A stretch of 45,842 nt of DNA from Comamonadaceae bacterium (GCA_947447975.1 CANFLU010000023.1:1-45842); one strand, 5' to 3'; positions 36,414-45,579 are shown, counted from the first letter of the stretch. The notes: generated from the letters alone by a model not told the origin. Made by a program: numbers and translations.

Positions 36414-36427
36414 TTGATCCTGGTCAA
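36414..36427. promoter_or_regulatory. FNR/Anr-type box between the monooxygenase-nrdJ operon and mltG
   Basis: TTGATCCTGGTCAA has the full TTGAT/GTCAA form and extends to CTTGA-N6-TCAAG. It is 103 bases upstream of the monooxygenase start and 41 bases upstream of the mltG start. It could act on either. With the box at 32631 it brackets nrdJ and its partner. Confidence 0.6.
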
Positions 36428-36468
36428 GTTTTTGGACCGCAGGCCATCCTTTATCATCGACCGATTCA

Positions 36469-37485
36469 ATGTTGAGGGATGTTTGCAGCGTGCGTTTTTC
36501 CTTTTTCGCTTGGTTCGGCGCCCTGTTGCTTAGTGTTTTGCTCGCGGGAGGCGCCGGGGCGTGGTGGCTTTGGGCGCCAAGCACCTTGACGCAGCCAGTG
36601 GCAGAGGTCTCGATAGAGCCCGGAACCAGTCCCAAAGAAGTGGCCGCAGCGGTAGCGCGCAGCGGCATACCCGTCAATGCCAGTTTGCTCTACCTGTGGT
36701 TTCGGCTATCGGGCCAATCGCGCCAGATACGCGCTGGCAGTTACGAATGGAGCGGGCAGGTCAGCCCCTGGGAAATTCTGCAAAAACTGGTACGTGGCGA
36801 CGCCACGTCCGGCAGTGTGACGCTGGTGGAAGGTTGGAATATCCGCCAAGTGCGCGAGGCCTTGCGCAAGGCGGACCATTTAAAGCCTGATACCGTGCAA
36901 ATGAGTGATACCCAATTGATGCAAGCGCTGGAGCGCTCAGGTGTCCATCCGGAAGGGCGCTTTTTCCCCGACACCTATACCTATTCCAAAGGCTCCAGCG
37001 ATACGGCGGTATTGCGCCGCGCGCTGCGGGCGATGGACAGCCATCTGGCTGCTGCCTGGGCGCAGCGCAACCCGAAAATTCCGCTGCAATCGCCCGAGCA
37101 GGCCTTGGTACTGGCCAGCATTATTGAGAAAGAAACTGGAAAATTAAGCGACCAAGCTGAAATTTCGGCGGTATTTCACAATCGCTTAATCTTGGGTATG
37201 CGCCTGCAAACGGACCCAACGGTGATTTATGGCATGGGCGCGCGTTTTGACGGGAATATCCGTAAATCTGATTTGGCTACGGACACGCCTTACAACACCT
37301 ATACACGGGAGGGTTTACCACCCACGCCGATTTCCATGCCAGGCAGGGCCGCGCTTTACGCGGCATTGCATCCGGCGCCGTCCAAAGCCTTGTATTTTGT
37401 GGCGCGTGGCGACGGCAGCAGTGAATTTAGCGCGACACTGGACGCGCACAATCGCGCGGTCAACAAATACCAGCGCGCACCTTAA
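36469..37485 (+). CDS. mltG: Endolytic murein transglycosylase
   Basis: Inner-membrane enzyme that cuts nascent glycan strands to set their length. It has an N-terminal membrane anchor (residues about 10-35), a LysM-like region and the YceG catalytic domain. The catalytic Glu is Glu220 in LVLASIIEKETG, and RLQTDPTVIYGMG and SDLATDTPYNTYTREGLPP are family blocks. ATG 36469 or GTG 36490 may be the start; neither has a strong ribosome site. It begins the mltG-tmk-holB-pilZ-tatD run. Confidence 0.93.
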   Translation: MLRDVCSVRFSFFAWFGALLLSVLLAGGAGAWWLWAPSTLTQPVAEVSIEPGTSPKEVAAAVARSGIPVNASLLYLWFRLSGQSRQIRAGSYEWSGQVSPWEILQKLVRGDATSGSVTLVEGWNIRQVREALRKADHLKPDTVQMSDTQLMQALERSGVHPEGRFFPDTYTYSKGSSDTAVLRRALRAMDSHLAAAWAQRNPKIPLQSPEQALVLASIIEKETGKLSDQAEISAVFHNRLILGMRLQTDPTVIYGMGARFDGNIRKSDLATDTPYNTYTREGLPPTPISMPGRAALYAALHPAPSKALYFVARGDGSSEFSATLDAHNRAVNKYQRAP

Positions 37486-37506
37486 GACCACGGCACCTCA
37501 TTCCCC

Positions 37507-38169
37507 ATGCAAAACAGCGCAGGACTTTTTATCAGCTTTGAAGGCATTGACGGTGCCGGCAAGTCCACGCATATCGAGGCGGTGGCGCAGGCCTTTGAAG
37601 CCCAGGGCCACAGCGTGACCCGTACCCGCGAACCTGGCGGTACGCCTCTGGCCGAAACCTTACGGCAGTTGGTGCTGAACGACGCCATGGACGCCTTAAC
37701 AGAGTCACTGCTGGTCTTTGCCGCGCGGCGTGACCATATTCAACGCGTGATTGCCCCCGCATTGGCGCAGGGCAGGGTGGTCTTGTGCGACCGGTTTACC
37801 GATGCCACATTTGCCTACCAGGGGGCGGGACGAGGCTTTGACCTGCAGGTATTACAAACGTTGGAACAGTGGGTGCAAAGCCCTAGCCATGACACCCAAG
37901 CCTTGTTGCAACCCCATTTGACCATTTGGTTTGATTTGCCACCGGTGGTCGCCGCCGCGCGCTTGGTCAGCGCCCGCGTGCCGGACAAATTTGAATCACA
38001 ACCGGTGGCCTTCTTTGAGGCCGTCGCTGGCGGCTATGCCGCGCGCTGCGCGCAAGACCCCGCGCGCTTTGCCCGCATCAACGCAGACCAAAGCCCGCAG
38101 GCCGTGCGCGAGCAGGTGATGGCGGCTTTGTGTGCCAAGGCTTATCTCAGTGGAGCACCCGGCACATGA
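37507..38169 (+). CDS. tmk: Thymidylate kinase
   Basis: Phosphorylates dTMP to dTDP. A 220-residue P-loop kinase with [16 protein letters not shown] near residue 11, [14 protein letters not shown] with the DR(E)PG-type motif, and [20 protein letters not shown]. It overlaps holB by 4 bases (ATGA) and follows mltG by 21 bases. Confidence 0.95.
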   Translation: MQNSAGLFISFEGIDGAGKSTHIEAVAQAFEAQGHSVTRTREPGGTPLAETLRQLVLNDAMDALTESLLVFAARRDHIQRVIAPALAQGRVVLCDRFTDATFAYQGAGRGFDLQVLQTLEQWVQSPSHDTQALLQPHLTIWFDLPPVVAAARLVSARVPDKFESQPVAFFEAVAGGYAARCAQDPARFARINADQSPQAVREQVMAALCAKAYLSGAPGT

Positions 38170-39167
38170 TGGCAGACACACCCGCTTGGATCGCGGATCA
38201 AACCCGCAATTTGCTGGCGCAGCGCGGGCACGCCTGGTTGCTCACAGGCCCCGCCGGCCTGGGGCAATATGCGTTGGCGCTGGCCTTGGTGAAAGCCTGG
38301 CTGTGCGAGCAGCCACAAGCAGACGGCGCTTGCGGCCAGTGTGGCAGTTGCCATGCGATCGATGTCCGTACCCACGCCGACCTGTGCGTCTTGATGCCCG
38401 AGACCTGGATGCTGGAATTGGGTTGGCCGCTGTCAGAAAAAGCGCAAGCGGACTTGGACGATAAAAAGCGCAAACCCAGTAAAGAAATCCGCATCGAAGC
38501 CATGCGCGACGCCGTTGATTTTTCGCAGCGCACCAGCGCGCGCGGTCGCGGTAAGGCGGTGCTGGTCTATCCCGCAGAGGATATGAACGCATTCACCGCC
38601 AATGCCTTACTCAAAACATTGGAGGAGCCACCGGGTGATGTGCGCTTTGTACTGGCCAGTGAAGCGGCGCACCAACTGCTGCCTACTATCCGCAGCCGCT
38701 GCCTGGTGCACACCATGGTCTGGCCCGATGCAAGCAGCAGCTTGGCGTGGTTGGGCGCCCAGGGTTTGGATACAGCCCAGGCAGCAATCGCACTCAGGGC
38801 GCAAGGTGGACGCCCCCAAGCCGCATTGCATTGGGCGCAATCGGGCCAAGACATTGCCCATTGGGCAGCACTGCCCCAGGCGCTGGCGCGCGGTGATCTG
38901 CAAGCGGTGCGCGACTGGACGCCGCAGCAAGTGCTTGGCGCACAGCAGCAACTCTGTCACGACCTCATGGCCTTGGCAGTGAACGGACAGCCCCGGTTTT
39001 TCAATGCAAAAGACTTGCGAAGCGGCACTTCACTGGGGGTTTTGTCACAATGGGCCAAGTCCTTGCAAGCGCACCGACGCACCATGGACCACCCGTTTAA
39101 CCGTGGTTTGTTCGTCGAAGCTTTGGTGGCCGAAGCGCATACAGTGCTTACGCAAACCGGCGTCTGA
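38166..39167 (+). CDS. holB: DNA polymerase III subunit delta'
   Basis: A 333-residue clamp-loader subunit. [20 protein letters not shown] is a degenerate P-loop, as usual for delta'. The zinc cysteines are in the stretch [18 protein letters not shown], and [19 protein letters not shown] and [18 protein letters not shown] follow, then [14 protein letters not shown] 38166 overlaps the tmk stop and is used although the frame is open a little upstream. The C-terminal third is the clamp-loader collar domain. Confidence 0.92.
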   Translation: MMADTPAWIADQTRNLLAQRGHAWLLTGPAGLGQYALALALVKAWLCEQPQADGACGQCGSCHAIDVRTHADLCVLMPETWMLELGWPLSEKAQADLDDKKRKPSKEIRIEAMRDAVDFSQRTSARGRGKAVLVYPAEDMNAFTANALLKTLEEPPGDVRFVLASEAAHQLLPTIRSRCLVHTMVWPDASSSLAWLGAQGLDTAQAAIALRAQGGRPQAALHWAQSGQDIAHWAALPQALARGDLQAVRDWTPQQVLGAQQQLCHDLMALAVNGQPRFFNAKDLRSGTSLGVLSQWAKSLQAHRRTMDHPFNRGLFVEALVAEAHTVLTQTGV

Positions 39168-39189
39168 ACCTAGCCGCAAGCCTTTTTGC

Positions 39190-39600
39190 ATGCCAACTTC
39201 GCCCCCTTCTACCGTGGTCGGCAATACCAACTGCACAGATTCGGATTTGTCCGGCTCCAGCGCAAGGCCCAGTGTCTTGCAGTTGCGCATGAACACGCCG
39301 ATGGACTTGTACCAAGCCTATATTCCGCTTTTTACCGATGGCGGCCTGTTCGTGCAAACTAGCCGCCCTTACCAGCTAGGAGAGCATGTCTTTGGCTTAC
39401 TGACACTGCCACAGGACGCAACGGGTTACCCTCTGGCCGGGCAGGTTGCCTGGATCACCCCGGCCAATTCGCCGACGGGTCGTCCGCAAGGAGTTGGTCT
39501 GCGCATTGTGGGCGATAGGCGCGGTGTGATATTGAAAGAAAAAATAGAAGCCGCTTTAGGGCCGCTGTTAACTAGCCAGCACACCAATTACACCGTGTGA
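39190..39600 (+). CDS. pilZ: PilZ-domain protein, type IV pilus PilZ type
   Basis: A 136-residue protein. After a low-complexity N-terminus, residues about 30-115 match the PilZ fold: VLQLRMNTPMDLYQAYIPLF, then GGLFVQTSRPYQLGEHVFGLL and AGQVAWITPANSPTGRPQGV followed by GLRI. It lacks the RxxxR c-di-GMP motif, like the founding PilZ of Pseudomonas, which acts in type IV pilus assembly without binding c-di-GMP. Its place between holB and tatD is the usual one in beta- and gammaproteobacteria. ATG 39190 is the likely start; the N-terminal 30 residues are not conserved-looking. Confidence 0.85.
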   Translation: MPTSPPSTVVGNTNCTDSDLSGSSARPSVLQLRMNTPMDLYQAYIPLFTDGGLFVQTSRPYQLGEHVFGLLTLPQDATGYPLAGQVAWITPANSPTGRPQGVGLRIVGDRRGVILKEKIEAALGPLLTSQHTNYTV

Positions 39601-39646
39601 TGCTGCGCCCTTTTCCTCATCGAGCCCGTTAAGGTTACCGTGCAAT

Positions 39647-40453
39647 ATGTTTACTGATTCGCATTGCCATTTGGCCTTTCCTGAGCTTCGCAGCCAGTTA
39701 CCGGAAATACGCGCCGCCATGGAGCAGGCACAGGTAGAACGTGCTTTATGCATTTGCACCACCCTTGAAGAATTCCCGCTGGTACATGGCTTGGCCCTGG
39801 CGTACGCCAATTTTTGGGCGACTGCGGGGGTGCATCCGGACCATGAAGACGTGCGAGAACCGAGTCTGCAAGACCTGCTCGAATTAGGCGCCATGCACAA
39901 GGTGCTGGCTATCGGCGAGACGGGTTTAGACTACTACCGGCTCAATGGCCGCACCCTGGAGGATATGCACTGGCAGCGTGAACGCTTTCGGGTACACATT
40001 CGCGCCGCGCGGGCCTTGGGCAAACCGCTGGTCATCCATACCCGCAGCGCCTCACAAGACACCATCGCTTTGCTAGACGAGGAGGGCGAAAACGGCTCCC
40101 CAGGCAGCGCTGGTGGTGTGTTTCATTGCTTTACCGAAACCGCCGAGGTGGCGCACGCCGCACTGGAGCGCGGTTTTTACATCTCTTTTTCAGGCATTGT
40201 GACCTTCAAAACCGCGCAGGATTTACGTGATATCGCTGCTTGGGTGCCGCTAGATCGCTTGCTAATTGAGACAGACAGTCCCTATTTGGCGCCTGTACCG
40301 CATCGCGGAAAAACCAATAATCCGTCCTACGTGCCATTGGTGGCGCAGCAAATCGCGCGAGTACGCAACTGCAGCGTAGAGGACGTGGGTCGCGCAAGTA
40401 GTGACAACTTTTTACGCTTGTTCAAGCCGCAAGTGCCACCCCAGGCTTCATGA
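39647..40453 (+). CDS. tatD: TatD-family metal-dependent deoxyribonuclease/hydrolase
   Basis: A 268-residue TIM-barrel hydrolase. Metal ligands are in FTDSHCHLAF (HxH), AIGETGLDYY (Glu), VIHTRSA (His), VFHCFTE (His) and LIETDSPYLAPVPHRGK (Asp). This set is the TatD/YcfH pattern. It is close behind pilZ and one base before the ankyrin gene. Confidence 0.93.
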   Translation: MFTDSHCHLAFPELRSQLPEIRAAMEQAQVERALCICTTLEEFPLVHGLALAYANFWATAGVHPDHEDVREPSLQDLLELGAMHKVLAIGETGLDYYRLNGRTLEDMHWQRERFRVHIRAARALGKPLVIHTRSASQDTIALLDEEGENGSPGSAGGVFHCFTETAEVAHAALERGFYISFSGIVTFKTAQDLRDIAAWVPLDRLLIETDSPYLAPVPHRGKTNNPSYVPLVAQQIARVRNCSVEDVGRASSDNFLRLFKPQVPPQAS

Positions 40454-40454
40454 A

Positions 40455-41120
40455 ATGTTTCGTATTTTATTCATGCAAACTCTTAAATATCTTATTTATC
40501 TAATTGTATTTATTGTATTTTTCCCGGCGAATGCTGGCTCGTACGATGATTTTTTCGAGGCCCTGAAAAACGATGATGCGCAAGTGGTCGGCAAGCTCTT
40601 GGCACGTGGTTTTGACCCAAATACGCTAAGTGCGGATGGGCAGTACCCCCTCGTGTTGGCGATTCGGCGTCCATCGCCATCCGTGTTGGACCAATTGCTG
40701 CGCGCCAATGGATTGCGCGCCGAAGTTCGTACCGCTAAAGATGAAAGTCCCTTGATGCTGGCCTCGATCGCAGGATGGGTCCAAGTGTGCAAGCGCCTGA
40801 TAGCGCTGGATGCGGACGTGAACAAAGTGGGCTGGACACCGCTGCATTACGCGGCATCCGGAGGGCATGTTGAGGTGGTCAAGCTGCTATTGAGTTATTC
40901 AGCCTACATCGATGCCGAATCGCCCAACAAGACCACGCCTCTGATGATGGCGGCAATGTACGGAAACCCGCAAACCGTGGAGTTGTTGTTAGCGCAAGGC
41001 GCCGATGCGGGCCTGAAGAACGAGAAAGGCATGACCGCGCTGGATTTTGCAGATGTTGCCGGTAAGCCAGACGCGGCCAAACTACTGGTGCGTCACATGG
41101 TGACGCGACCAAGCCCTTAG
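40455..41120 (+). CDS. Exported ankyrin-repeat protein
   Basis: A 221-residue protein with an N-terminal signal (residues about 1-27: LKYLIYLIVFIVFFPANAG) and four to five ankyrin repeats after it. Clear repeats are NKVGWTPLHYAASGGHVEVV, NKTTPLMMAAMYGNPQTVEL and NEKGMTALDFADVAGKPDAA. The start may be ATG 40455, one base after the tatD stop, or ATG 40473. It should act in the periplasm as a binding protein; its partner is unknown. The signal-peptide region is notably AT-rich compared with the rest of the operon. Confidence 0.85.
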   Translation: MFRILFMQTLKYLIYLIVFIVFFPANAGSYDDFFEALKNDDAQVVGKLLARGFDPNTLSADGQYPLVLAIRRPSPSVLDQLLRANGLRAEVRTAKDESPLMLASIAGWVQVCKRLIALDADVNKVGWTPLHYAASGGHVEVVKLLLSYSAYIDAESPNKTTPLMMAAMYGNPQTVELLLAQGADAGLKNEKGMTALDFADVAGKPDAAKLLVRHMVTRPSP

Positions 41121-41229
41121 TGGGCCTACCCGCAGCGTGCGTTATTGCTTTATACGATGTATATTATGTTAATAAAAATACGCAGGATGATAACTAGGCG
41201 GTTAGCAGCACGTGAGATCCCGCCGAACT

Positions 41230-42141
41230 CTACAAATGGCCCCAAGCCATCAGCGCTTCCTGCCCTTGCAGCACCAGGTCCACCTTGGCGCCCACTGGCA
41301 GCAGCACCTTGGTCGGTACGTGGCCCAGGGGCAAGCCAGTAACGACAGGGATTGACACCTGGGTACGCAGCCATTGCACCACCGTGTCAAATTTGAAGCC
41401 CTTGTCGTGCGGCACCAGTTTGTAGTTGGTAAATTGGCCAAGCACCAGCGCTTTTTGCTGGCCCAGCACGCCGCTGTGGAGCAACTGGGTCAACATACGC
41501 TCCAGCCGGTACGGATGCTCGCCAACATCTTCCAAGAACAAAACGCCGCCGCGCACTTTCGGGAAATACGGTGTGCCCAAAAGTGACACCAGTACCGATA
41601 AATTGCCGCCCCAGAGTTTGGCGCCATGAATCTCATGGTCTTTTCGCACCGCATGTCCGCGCGGCAAGCGCCAGCCGACGCCTTCGCCCTGCGCCAGCAA
41701 TAAATCATCAAGGCAAGCTTGCATGATCTCGTCGGGTTCGGCCTCGGTACCGAAGTCGTCCAAGACGCAGGGGCCTTGCCAAGTGATTGCGCCGGTCTTG
41801 GCCATCAAACCCAGCTGCAAAGCCGTGAAATCGCTCAAGCCCACAAACTGGGTGCCCGATTCGATCGCTTTTGCCAGCGCGGTATAGGGCAAGTCCGCCA
41901 AGATGCGGGTCAGCCCATAGCCGCCGCGCGAAATCATCGCCAGGTCGGCTCCGCTGGCCACTGCCCGCCCAATCGCTGCCAAGCGGGTCGCGTCATCACC
42001 CGCAAAGCGTTGGTGGCTAGACAGGGCATCGGCGTCGATTTCCACCGCATGGCCCAAGGCCCGCAAGCGCTTGACGCCAAGTCGAAAAGCGGCTTTGTCG
42101 CGAACGGCGCTAGACGGGGAATAAATGTATATATGGCTCAT
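41230..42141 (-). CDS. ldcA: L,D-carboxypeptidase (LdcA/MccF family)
   Basis: A 303-residue serine peptidase of family S66, which trims the terminal D-Ala from tetrapeptides in murein recycling. The nucleophile Ser is in FVGLSDFTALQLGL, the Glu in GGVLFLEDVGEHPYRLER and the His in GLPLGHVPTKVLLPVG. The N-terminus IYIYSPSSAVRDKAAFRLG is typical. The 109 bases between it and the ankyrin gene hold no gene. MccF-type microcin immunity is a less likely role. Confidence 0.88.
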   Translation of the reverse strand: MSHIYIYSPSSAVRDKAAFRLGVKRLRALGHAVEIDADALSSHQRFAGDDATRLAAIGRAVASGADLAMISRGGYGLTRILADLPYTALAKAIESGTQFVGLSDFTALQLGLMAKTGAITWQGPCVLDDFGTEAEPDEIMQACLDDLLLAQGEGVGWRLPRGHAVRKDHEIHGAKLWGGNLSVLVSLLGTPYFPKVRGGVLFLEDVGEHPYRLERMLTQLLHSGVLGQQKALVLGQFTNYKLVPHDKGFKFDTVVQWLRTQVSIPVVTGLPLGHVPTKVLLPVGAKVDLVLQGQEALMAWGHL

Positions 42142-42239
42142 GGCTGGGTATGGCGCTGGTCGGAACTGGGGCTAAAGGACTTACTGTAAGTGCTTATGGG
42201 GTCTAGGGACCGGCATCTGAAAACCTAGGGCCGCAATCC

Positions 42240-43628
42240 TTAAACCATAGGCGGGTCGGAAAAGAACGCTATCGCCGCTTGCGCAATCGCCTGCCCATGC
42301 TCTTGCACAAAATGCCCGGCCTCGGGCAACAGCATCACTTTTTCACAGCCGCGAATCTGGCTTTGCAATGCACGCATTACCGGTTCGCCAAGCACAGGAT
42401 CTTGCTGACCGATGGCCAAGAAACTGCGCCCTGCCCACTCGTTTTTCCAAAATTCGCGGGCTTGGCGCGCAGTCGGGGCACCCGGACTATCTGCAAATTC
42501 AGGCACCATATTGGGAAAAACACGCAAGGCAGCGCGGTGGCCCGCATCGGGAAAGGGCGCGTTATAGGCTTGCCACTCTGACTCTGCCATGTGGCTGTTG
42601 CCACGGGCAAAAAGCTTACCTACGTCAAATTCAGGATTTTTAGCGCACCAGGCGCGCCAGGCCAGAAAACCGGGGGACAAGGGCGCATCGCCACAGGCCA
42701 GCAGCGTGTTCATGGCCAACAGGCCACGGTAGCGATGCGGCGCCTCCATGGGCAAGGTCAGGCCAAAAATGCCGCCCCAGTCTTGCACCACCAAAACGAC
42801 GTTTTTCAAATCCAGCCGCTCTACAAACTCCAGCAATACCTGACGGTGGAAGTCAAACTCGTGGGCGCTGTCTTTTTTGGGCTTGTCGCTCTTGCCAAAG
42901 CCGACCAGGTCGGGGGCTACGACCCGATGCCCTGCTCCGGTAAAGACCGGGATCATCTTGCGGTAGAGGTAGCTCCACGCCGGGTTGCCGTGCAAACACA
43001 GATAGGTCAGCTCAGCGCCCCGGGGACCTTCGTCCAAGTAATGCATGCGCAAGCCATCCAAAGTCGGCAGGTCGCTCAAGTATTGGGGCGACCACGGGTA
43101 ATCCGGCACATGGGCGAAACGTTCTTCGGGGGTGCGTAGGGCGTCTTCACGCAAAGGGCTCATATTGGCTCGCTTGGGCTTAAAAAAATCACGCAAGGCT
43201 CTGGCGCACTCCTCAGCCAGCAAGCCGCCTTGAACGCGGGTGTGGTGCCTGAGGGCACCCATGGCAAATACATCCAGCACCGACCCGGCAGCTCCAGCGC
43301 GCGCATCGCTGGCCCCGAAAACCACTTTTTGGAGCCGCGCATTGATCAATGCGCCACTACACATGGCGCATGGCTCTAGGGTCACATAGAGGATGCAGTC
43401 ATCGAGGCGGTAATTGCCCAGGGCCCGCGCCGCGGCCCTTAGCGCTACGACTTCGGCATGGGCTGTCGGGTCGCTATCGGTGATACATCGGTTATGGCCA
43501 CTGGCGATCAGACGCCCCTGGTGCGTGACCACCGCGCCTACCGGGACCTCACCAGCCTCCTCGGCCGAGGCCGCCTGCTCTAAAGCCAGGCGCATCCAGT
43601 GCGCGTCATCAGACAGGGGCGCGACCAT
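42240..43628 (-). CDS. tadA: Fusion: tRNA adenosine deaminase TadA + DhlA-like haloalkane dehalogenase
   Basis: One 462-residue frame with two complete enzymes. Residues 1 to about 153 are TadA, which makes inosine at tRNA wobble position 34: His57-Ala-Glu59 and PCAMC (Cys87, Cys90) bind the zinc. Residues 156-462 look very like Xanthobacter haloalkane dehalogenase DhlA: CLHGNPAWSYLYRKMIPVF, nucleophile Asp283 and halide-binding Trp284 in VVQDWGG, second Trp324, acid Asp410 in IGQQDPVLGEPVM, and base His439 in AGHFVQE. Met156 (ATG at 43163-43161) begins the dehalogenase part and could be an internal start. ATG 43628 is the TadA start; a TTG lies two codons up. No stop or frameshift lies between the halves. 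Confidence 0.9.
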   Translation of the reverse strand: MVAPLSDDAHWMRLALEQAASAEEAGEVPVGAVVTHQGRLIASGHNRCITDSDPTAHAEVVALRAAARALGNYRLDDCILYVTLEPCAMCSGALINARLQKVVFGASDARAGAAGSVLDVFAMGALRHHTRVQGGLLAEECARALRDFFKPKRANMSPLREDALRTPEERFAHVPDYPWSPQYLSDLPTLDGLRMHYLDEGPRGAELTYLCLHGNPAWSYLYRKMIPVFTGAGHRVVAPDLVGFGKSDKPKKDSAHEFDFHRQVLLEFVERLDLKNVVLVVQDWGGIFGLTLPMEAPHRYRGLLAMNTLLACGDAPLSPGFLAWRAWCAKNPEFDVGKLFARGNSHMAESEWQAYNAPFPDAGHRAALRVFPNMVPEFADSPGAPTARQAREFWKNEWAGRSFLAIGQQDPVLGEPVMRALQSQIRGCEKVMLLPEAGHFVQEHGQAIAQAAIAFFSDPPMV

Positions 43629-43637
43629 CGGCAAACT

Positions 43638-44276
43638 TTAGTGCGCCGCGCCGGTCAGGCCCATTTTGCGCATCCAGGCCCCCAGCGCCTGGTCATCCGC
43701 GCCGCCGGCATCGTATATTTCCAACATACGGGCATGCGCCTCTGGGCGATGTTGATTCACTTTAACTTTGCACTGCATGTTAATGATTTTTAAAGAAAAA
43801 GCCACGATAGCACCCAGCATCTTCGTGGTGTAATCCTCGGACAAACCCCTCCACTGGTCGGCATAGGTGGGTTCATGGTCAGCAATGAGTTGCTTGAGCA
43901 AAGCATCTTTGGCTTCGTGCCCGTCCAACACCTCGGCCTCGACCACGCAGTGCACCGCCACGTAGTTCCAGGTCGGCACGCGCGCCAGATCCGGATAGAC
44001 CTTGGGGGACATATAGGCATGCGGCCCCATAAATGTCACGACCGCCTGCGAACGCTGCGCAAGGTATTTCCAATGCGGGTTACCGCGTGCGCAATGGCCG
44101 AGCAATACGCCGTTTTCAATCCCCTGCCCCGCTTGCGCTTCCCAATGAACCGGCAGGTGCGTGACAAAGGGCAGACCGGCATCGTCCGTTGAAATCAGGC
44201 TGGCAAATGGATGCGCTTGCATGATGTCGATCGCCACTTGCGGGTCTTTAGGGTCGAATTGGCTGGGTAGGTACAT
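43638..44276 (-). CDS. FMN-binding PaiB-family protein
   Basis: A 212-residue PaiB-like protein of the FMN-binding split-barrel fold, named after a Bacillus regulator of protease genes. Family blocks are MYLPSQFDPKDPQVAIDIM at the start, HLPVHWE, LLGHCARGNPHWKYL, VVTFMGPHAYMSPKVYP, VPTWNYVAVHCVVEAEVL and FSLKIINMQCKVKVNQHRP. It has no obvious DNA-binding domain, so a flavin enzyme role is as likely as regulation. It is 9 bases before the TadA fusion gene and likely shares its transcript. Confidence 0.88.
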   Translation of the reverse strand: MYLPSQFDPKDPQVAIDIMQAHPFASLISTDDAGLPFVTHLPVHWEAQAGQGIENGVLLGHCARGNPHWKYLAQRSQAVVTFMGPHAYMSPKVYPDLARVPTWNYVAVHCVVEAEVLDGHEAKDALLKQLIADHEPTYADQWRGLSEDYTTKMLGAIVAFSLKIINMQCKVKVNQHRPEAHARMLEIYDAGGADDQALGAWMRKMGLTGAAH

Positions 44277-44324
44277 GCGAATCCTTAAATTAGCGCTGAA
44301 TGATTATTTAATTTTCGATTTAAG

Positions 44325-45164
44325 TTAATTGCCAATTAGCTCTTCAACCTGCCCTGTCTTTATCCATTTGATGATGGCCCTCGATGCCAGCTCTTCCCTT
44401 CCCTCAAAGGAATGAAAATGTCCACCTCCACAAACATCGCCATTGGGGACACCGCCCTTTACCGTTATCAAGTTTTTGGTTGAATACGCCACAACAGTTG
44501 AATATGGCGTATAGGCACATTGATCATCTGCATGGTGAATATTGAGAACAGGAGCTTTTATTGCGCTCATATCGAAGGTTTCCATCGAGTACGCAAAGGC
44601 ACGGTTTCGCGTTGCCACCGTTTGTGATGCCGAATGAATACTTCCATTCAACTCACTGCCAAGGTTTTTCGCTAACCATTTCGAAGATACCGTGCCATAA
44701 CTATGTCCCATCACATAGAACTTCGTAATGCCATGCTTTTCTTTTAATATCGCAATAATTTTCCTGACATCCTCAAAATGTTTTTTGGAGGAGCGGTAGT
44801 CATCACTGCAGCCTAACGGCATATTTCCTGCGCCAACACTATTTTCGTCGCTGGGACAATCCATCACCACAAGCGAAATACCGGCTTCAGAAAATAATCC
44901 GGTATTATTTTTTAAAAAATTTAAATTTCTTTGCCAGTCATTTTCCGACTTAATATTTGCAATCCCCGACCAGCCGCGATAAAAGAGTAAAGCGGTATCG
45001 GATGGCACAGATGGCGAAAGAATTATCGCCCTTTGAACCACTGGCGATTTAGACAAACCTCCAGAATCTCTTCCTGTCCGCACTTCAATTAGGGTTGGAT
45101 TCACTGTTTGCGCAGCTATATAGTTGGAACAGACTAAGGCGAATGCGGCAAACAGCAACTTCAT
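44325..45164 (-). CDS. Secreted alpha/beta hydrolase
   Basis: A 279-residue protein with a signal peptide (MKLLFAAFALVCSNYIAA, cleaved before or after Gln) and an alpha/beta hydrolase fold: nucleophile Ser in YVMGHSYGTVSSKWLA, an Asp in LNIHHADDQCAYTP, and a His in GGGHFHSFEGREEL. Several Cys could pair outside the cytosol. Codon use and base composition are clearly more AT-rich than the genes to its left, a sign of transfer. AGGAG lies 7 bases before ATG 45164. Substrate unknown. Confidence 0.82.
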   Translation of the reverse strand: MKLLFAAFALVCSNYIAAQTVNPTLIEVRTGRDSGGLSKSPVVQRAIILSPSVPSDTALLFYRGWSGIANIKSENDWQRNLNFLKNNTGLFSEAGISLVVMDCPSDENSVGAGNMPLGCSDDYRSSKKHFEDVRKIIAILKEKHGITKFYVMGHSYGTVSSKWLAKNLGSELNGSIHSASQTVATRNRAFAYSMETFDMSAIKAPVLNIHHADDQCAYTPYSTVVAYSTKNLITVKGGVPNGDVCGGGHFHSFEGREELASRAIIKWIKTGQVEELIGN

Positions 45165-45579
45165 ATCTAACTCCTGTTATTTTCAAGTGTCGGAATGGAC
45201 TACGATTTTCAGTAGGATTGAAGGGGCAATCAACTTACAGCTTTAAAAGGAAAAAGAATTCCGGCCCAGTAAATATCAACAGATGTTGACTTTGTGAAAA
45301 CAATAATTGTTTGGGAAAATTATGGTGGCAATGCGTTAATAATAAAAAGGTTATTCCCACTCCATAGTTACCCAGCTCACAAACCCAGTTTTTATGCGAC
45401 TTGTAGCGGCATGAAATTTTGTGTGTAACTTTTGTGTAACTAGGCTTGGCATTTTAGGGATGAGGCTTGACCTACAGGTCATTGATTTTGAACAATTTTA
45501 CGGCCTTTTAGTTACACAGGGTGCGACGAATTTTGAGGGGCAAAGATATGCTTTAAAAAGGCACAGCTCAATTTCATAA
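45165..45579. other. 415-base AT-rich non-coding region with repeats
   Basis: No convincing gene. It holds a guaA-end-like sequence (45351-45371), two direct copies of GTGTAACT (45423-45430 and 45434-45441), the reverse form AGTTACAC (45510-45517) and a palindrome TGACCT-AC-AGGTCA (45468-45481). The repeat set resembles the ends of integrated elements. The promoter of the secreted hydrolase should lie near 45170-45250 but is not obvious. Confidence 0.5.
45351..45371 (-). other. guaA 3'-end-like sequence (possible attachment site)
   Basis: On the minus strand these 21 bases read Val-Thr-Met-Glu-Trp-Glu-stop, close to the IEWE-stop end of GMP synthase. The 3' end of guaA is a known integration site for genomic islands. 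No upstream guaA frame continues here, so this could be only a site copy or chance. Confidence 0.3.

Noticed and set aside
42142-42239. Short palindrome GGTC-TAGG-GACC between ldcA and the TadA fusion
   Set aside because: Only 4 bp of stem; likely chance.
43150-43180. A frameshift or lost stop as the cause of the TadA-dehalogenase joining
   Set aside because: The frame is continuous, both halves are complete and the junction contains no homopolymer that suggests a base error. It was kept as a real fusion, although resequencing would be prudent.
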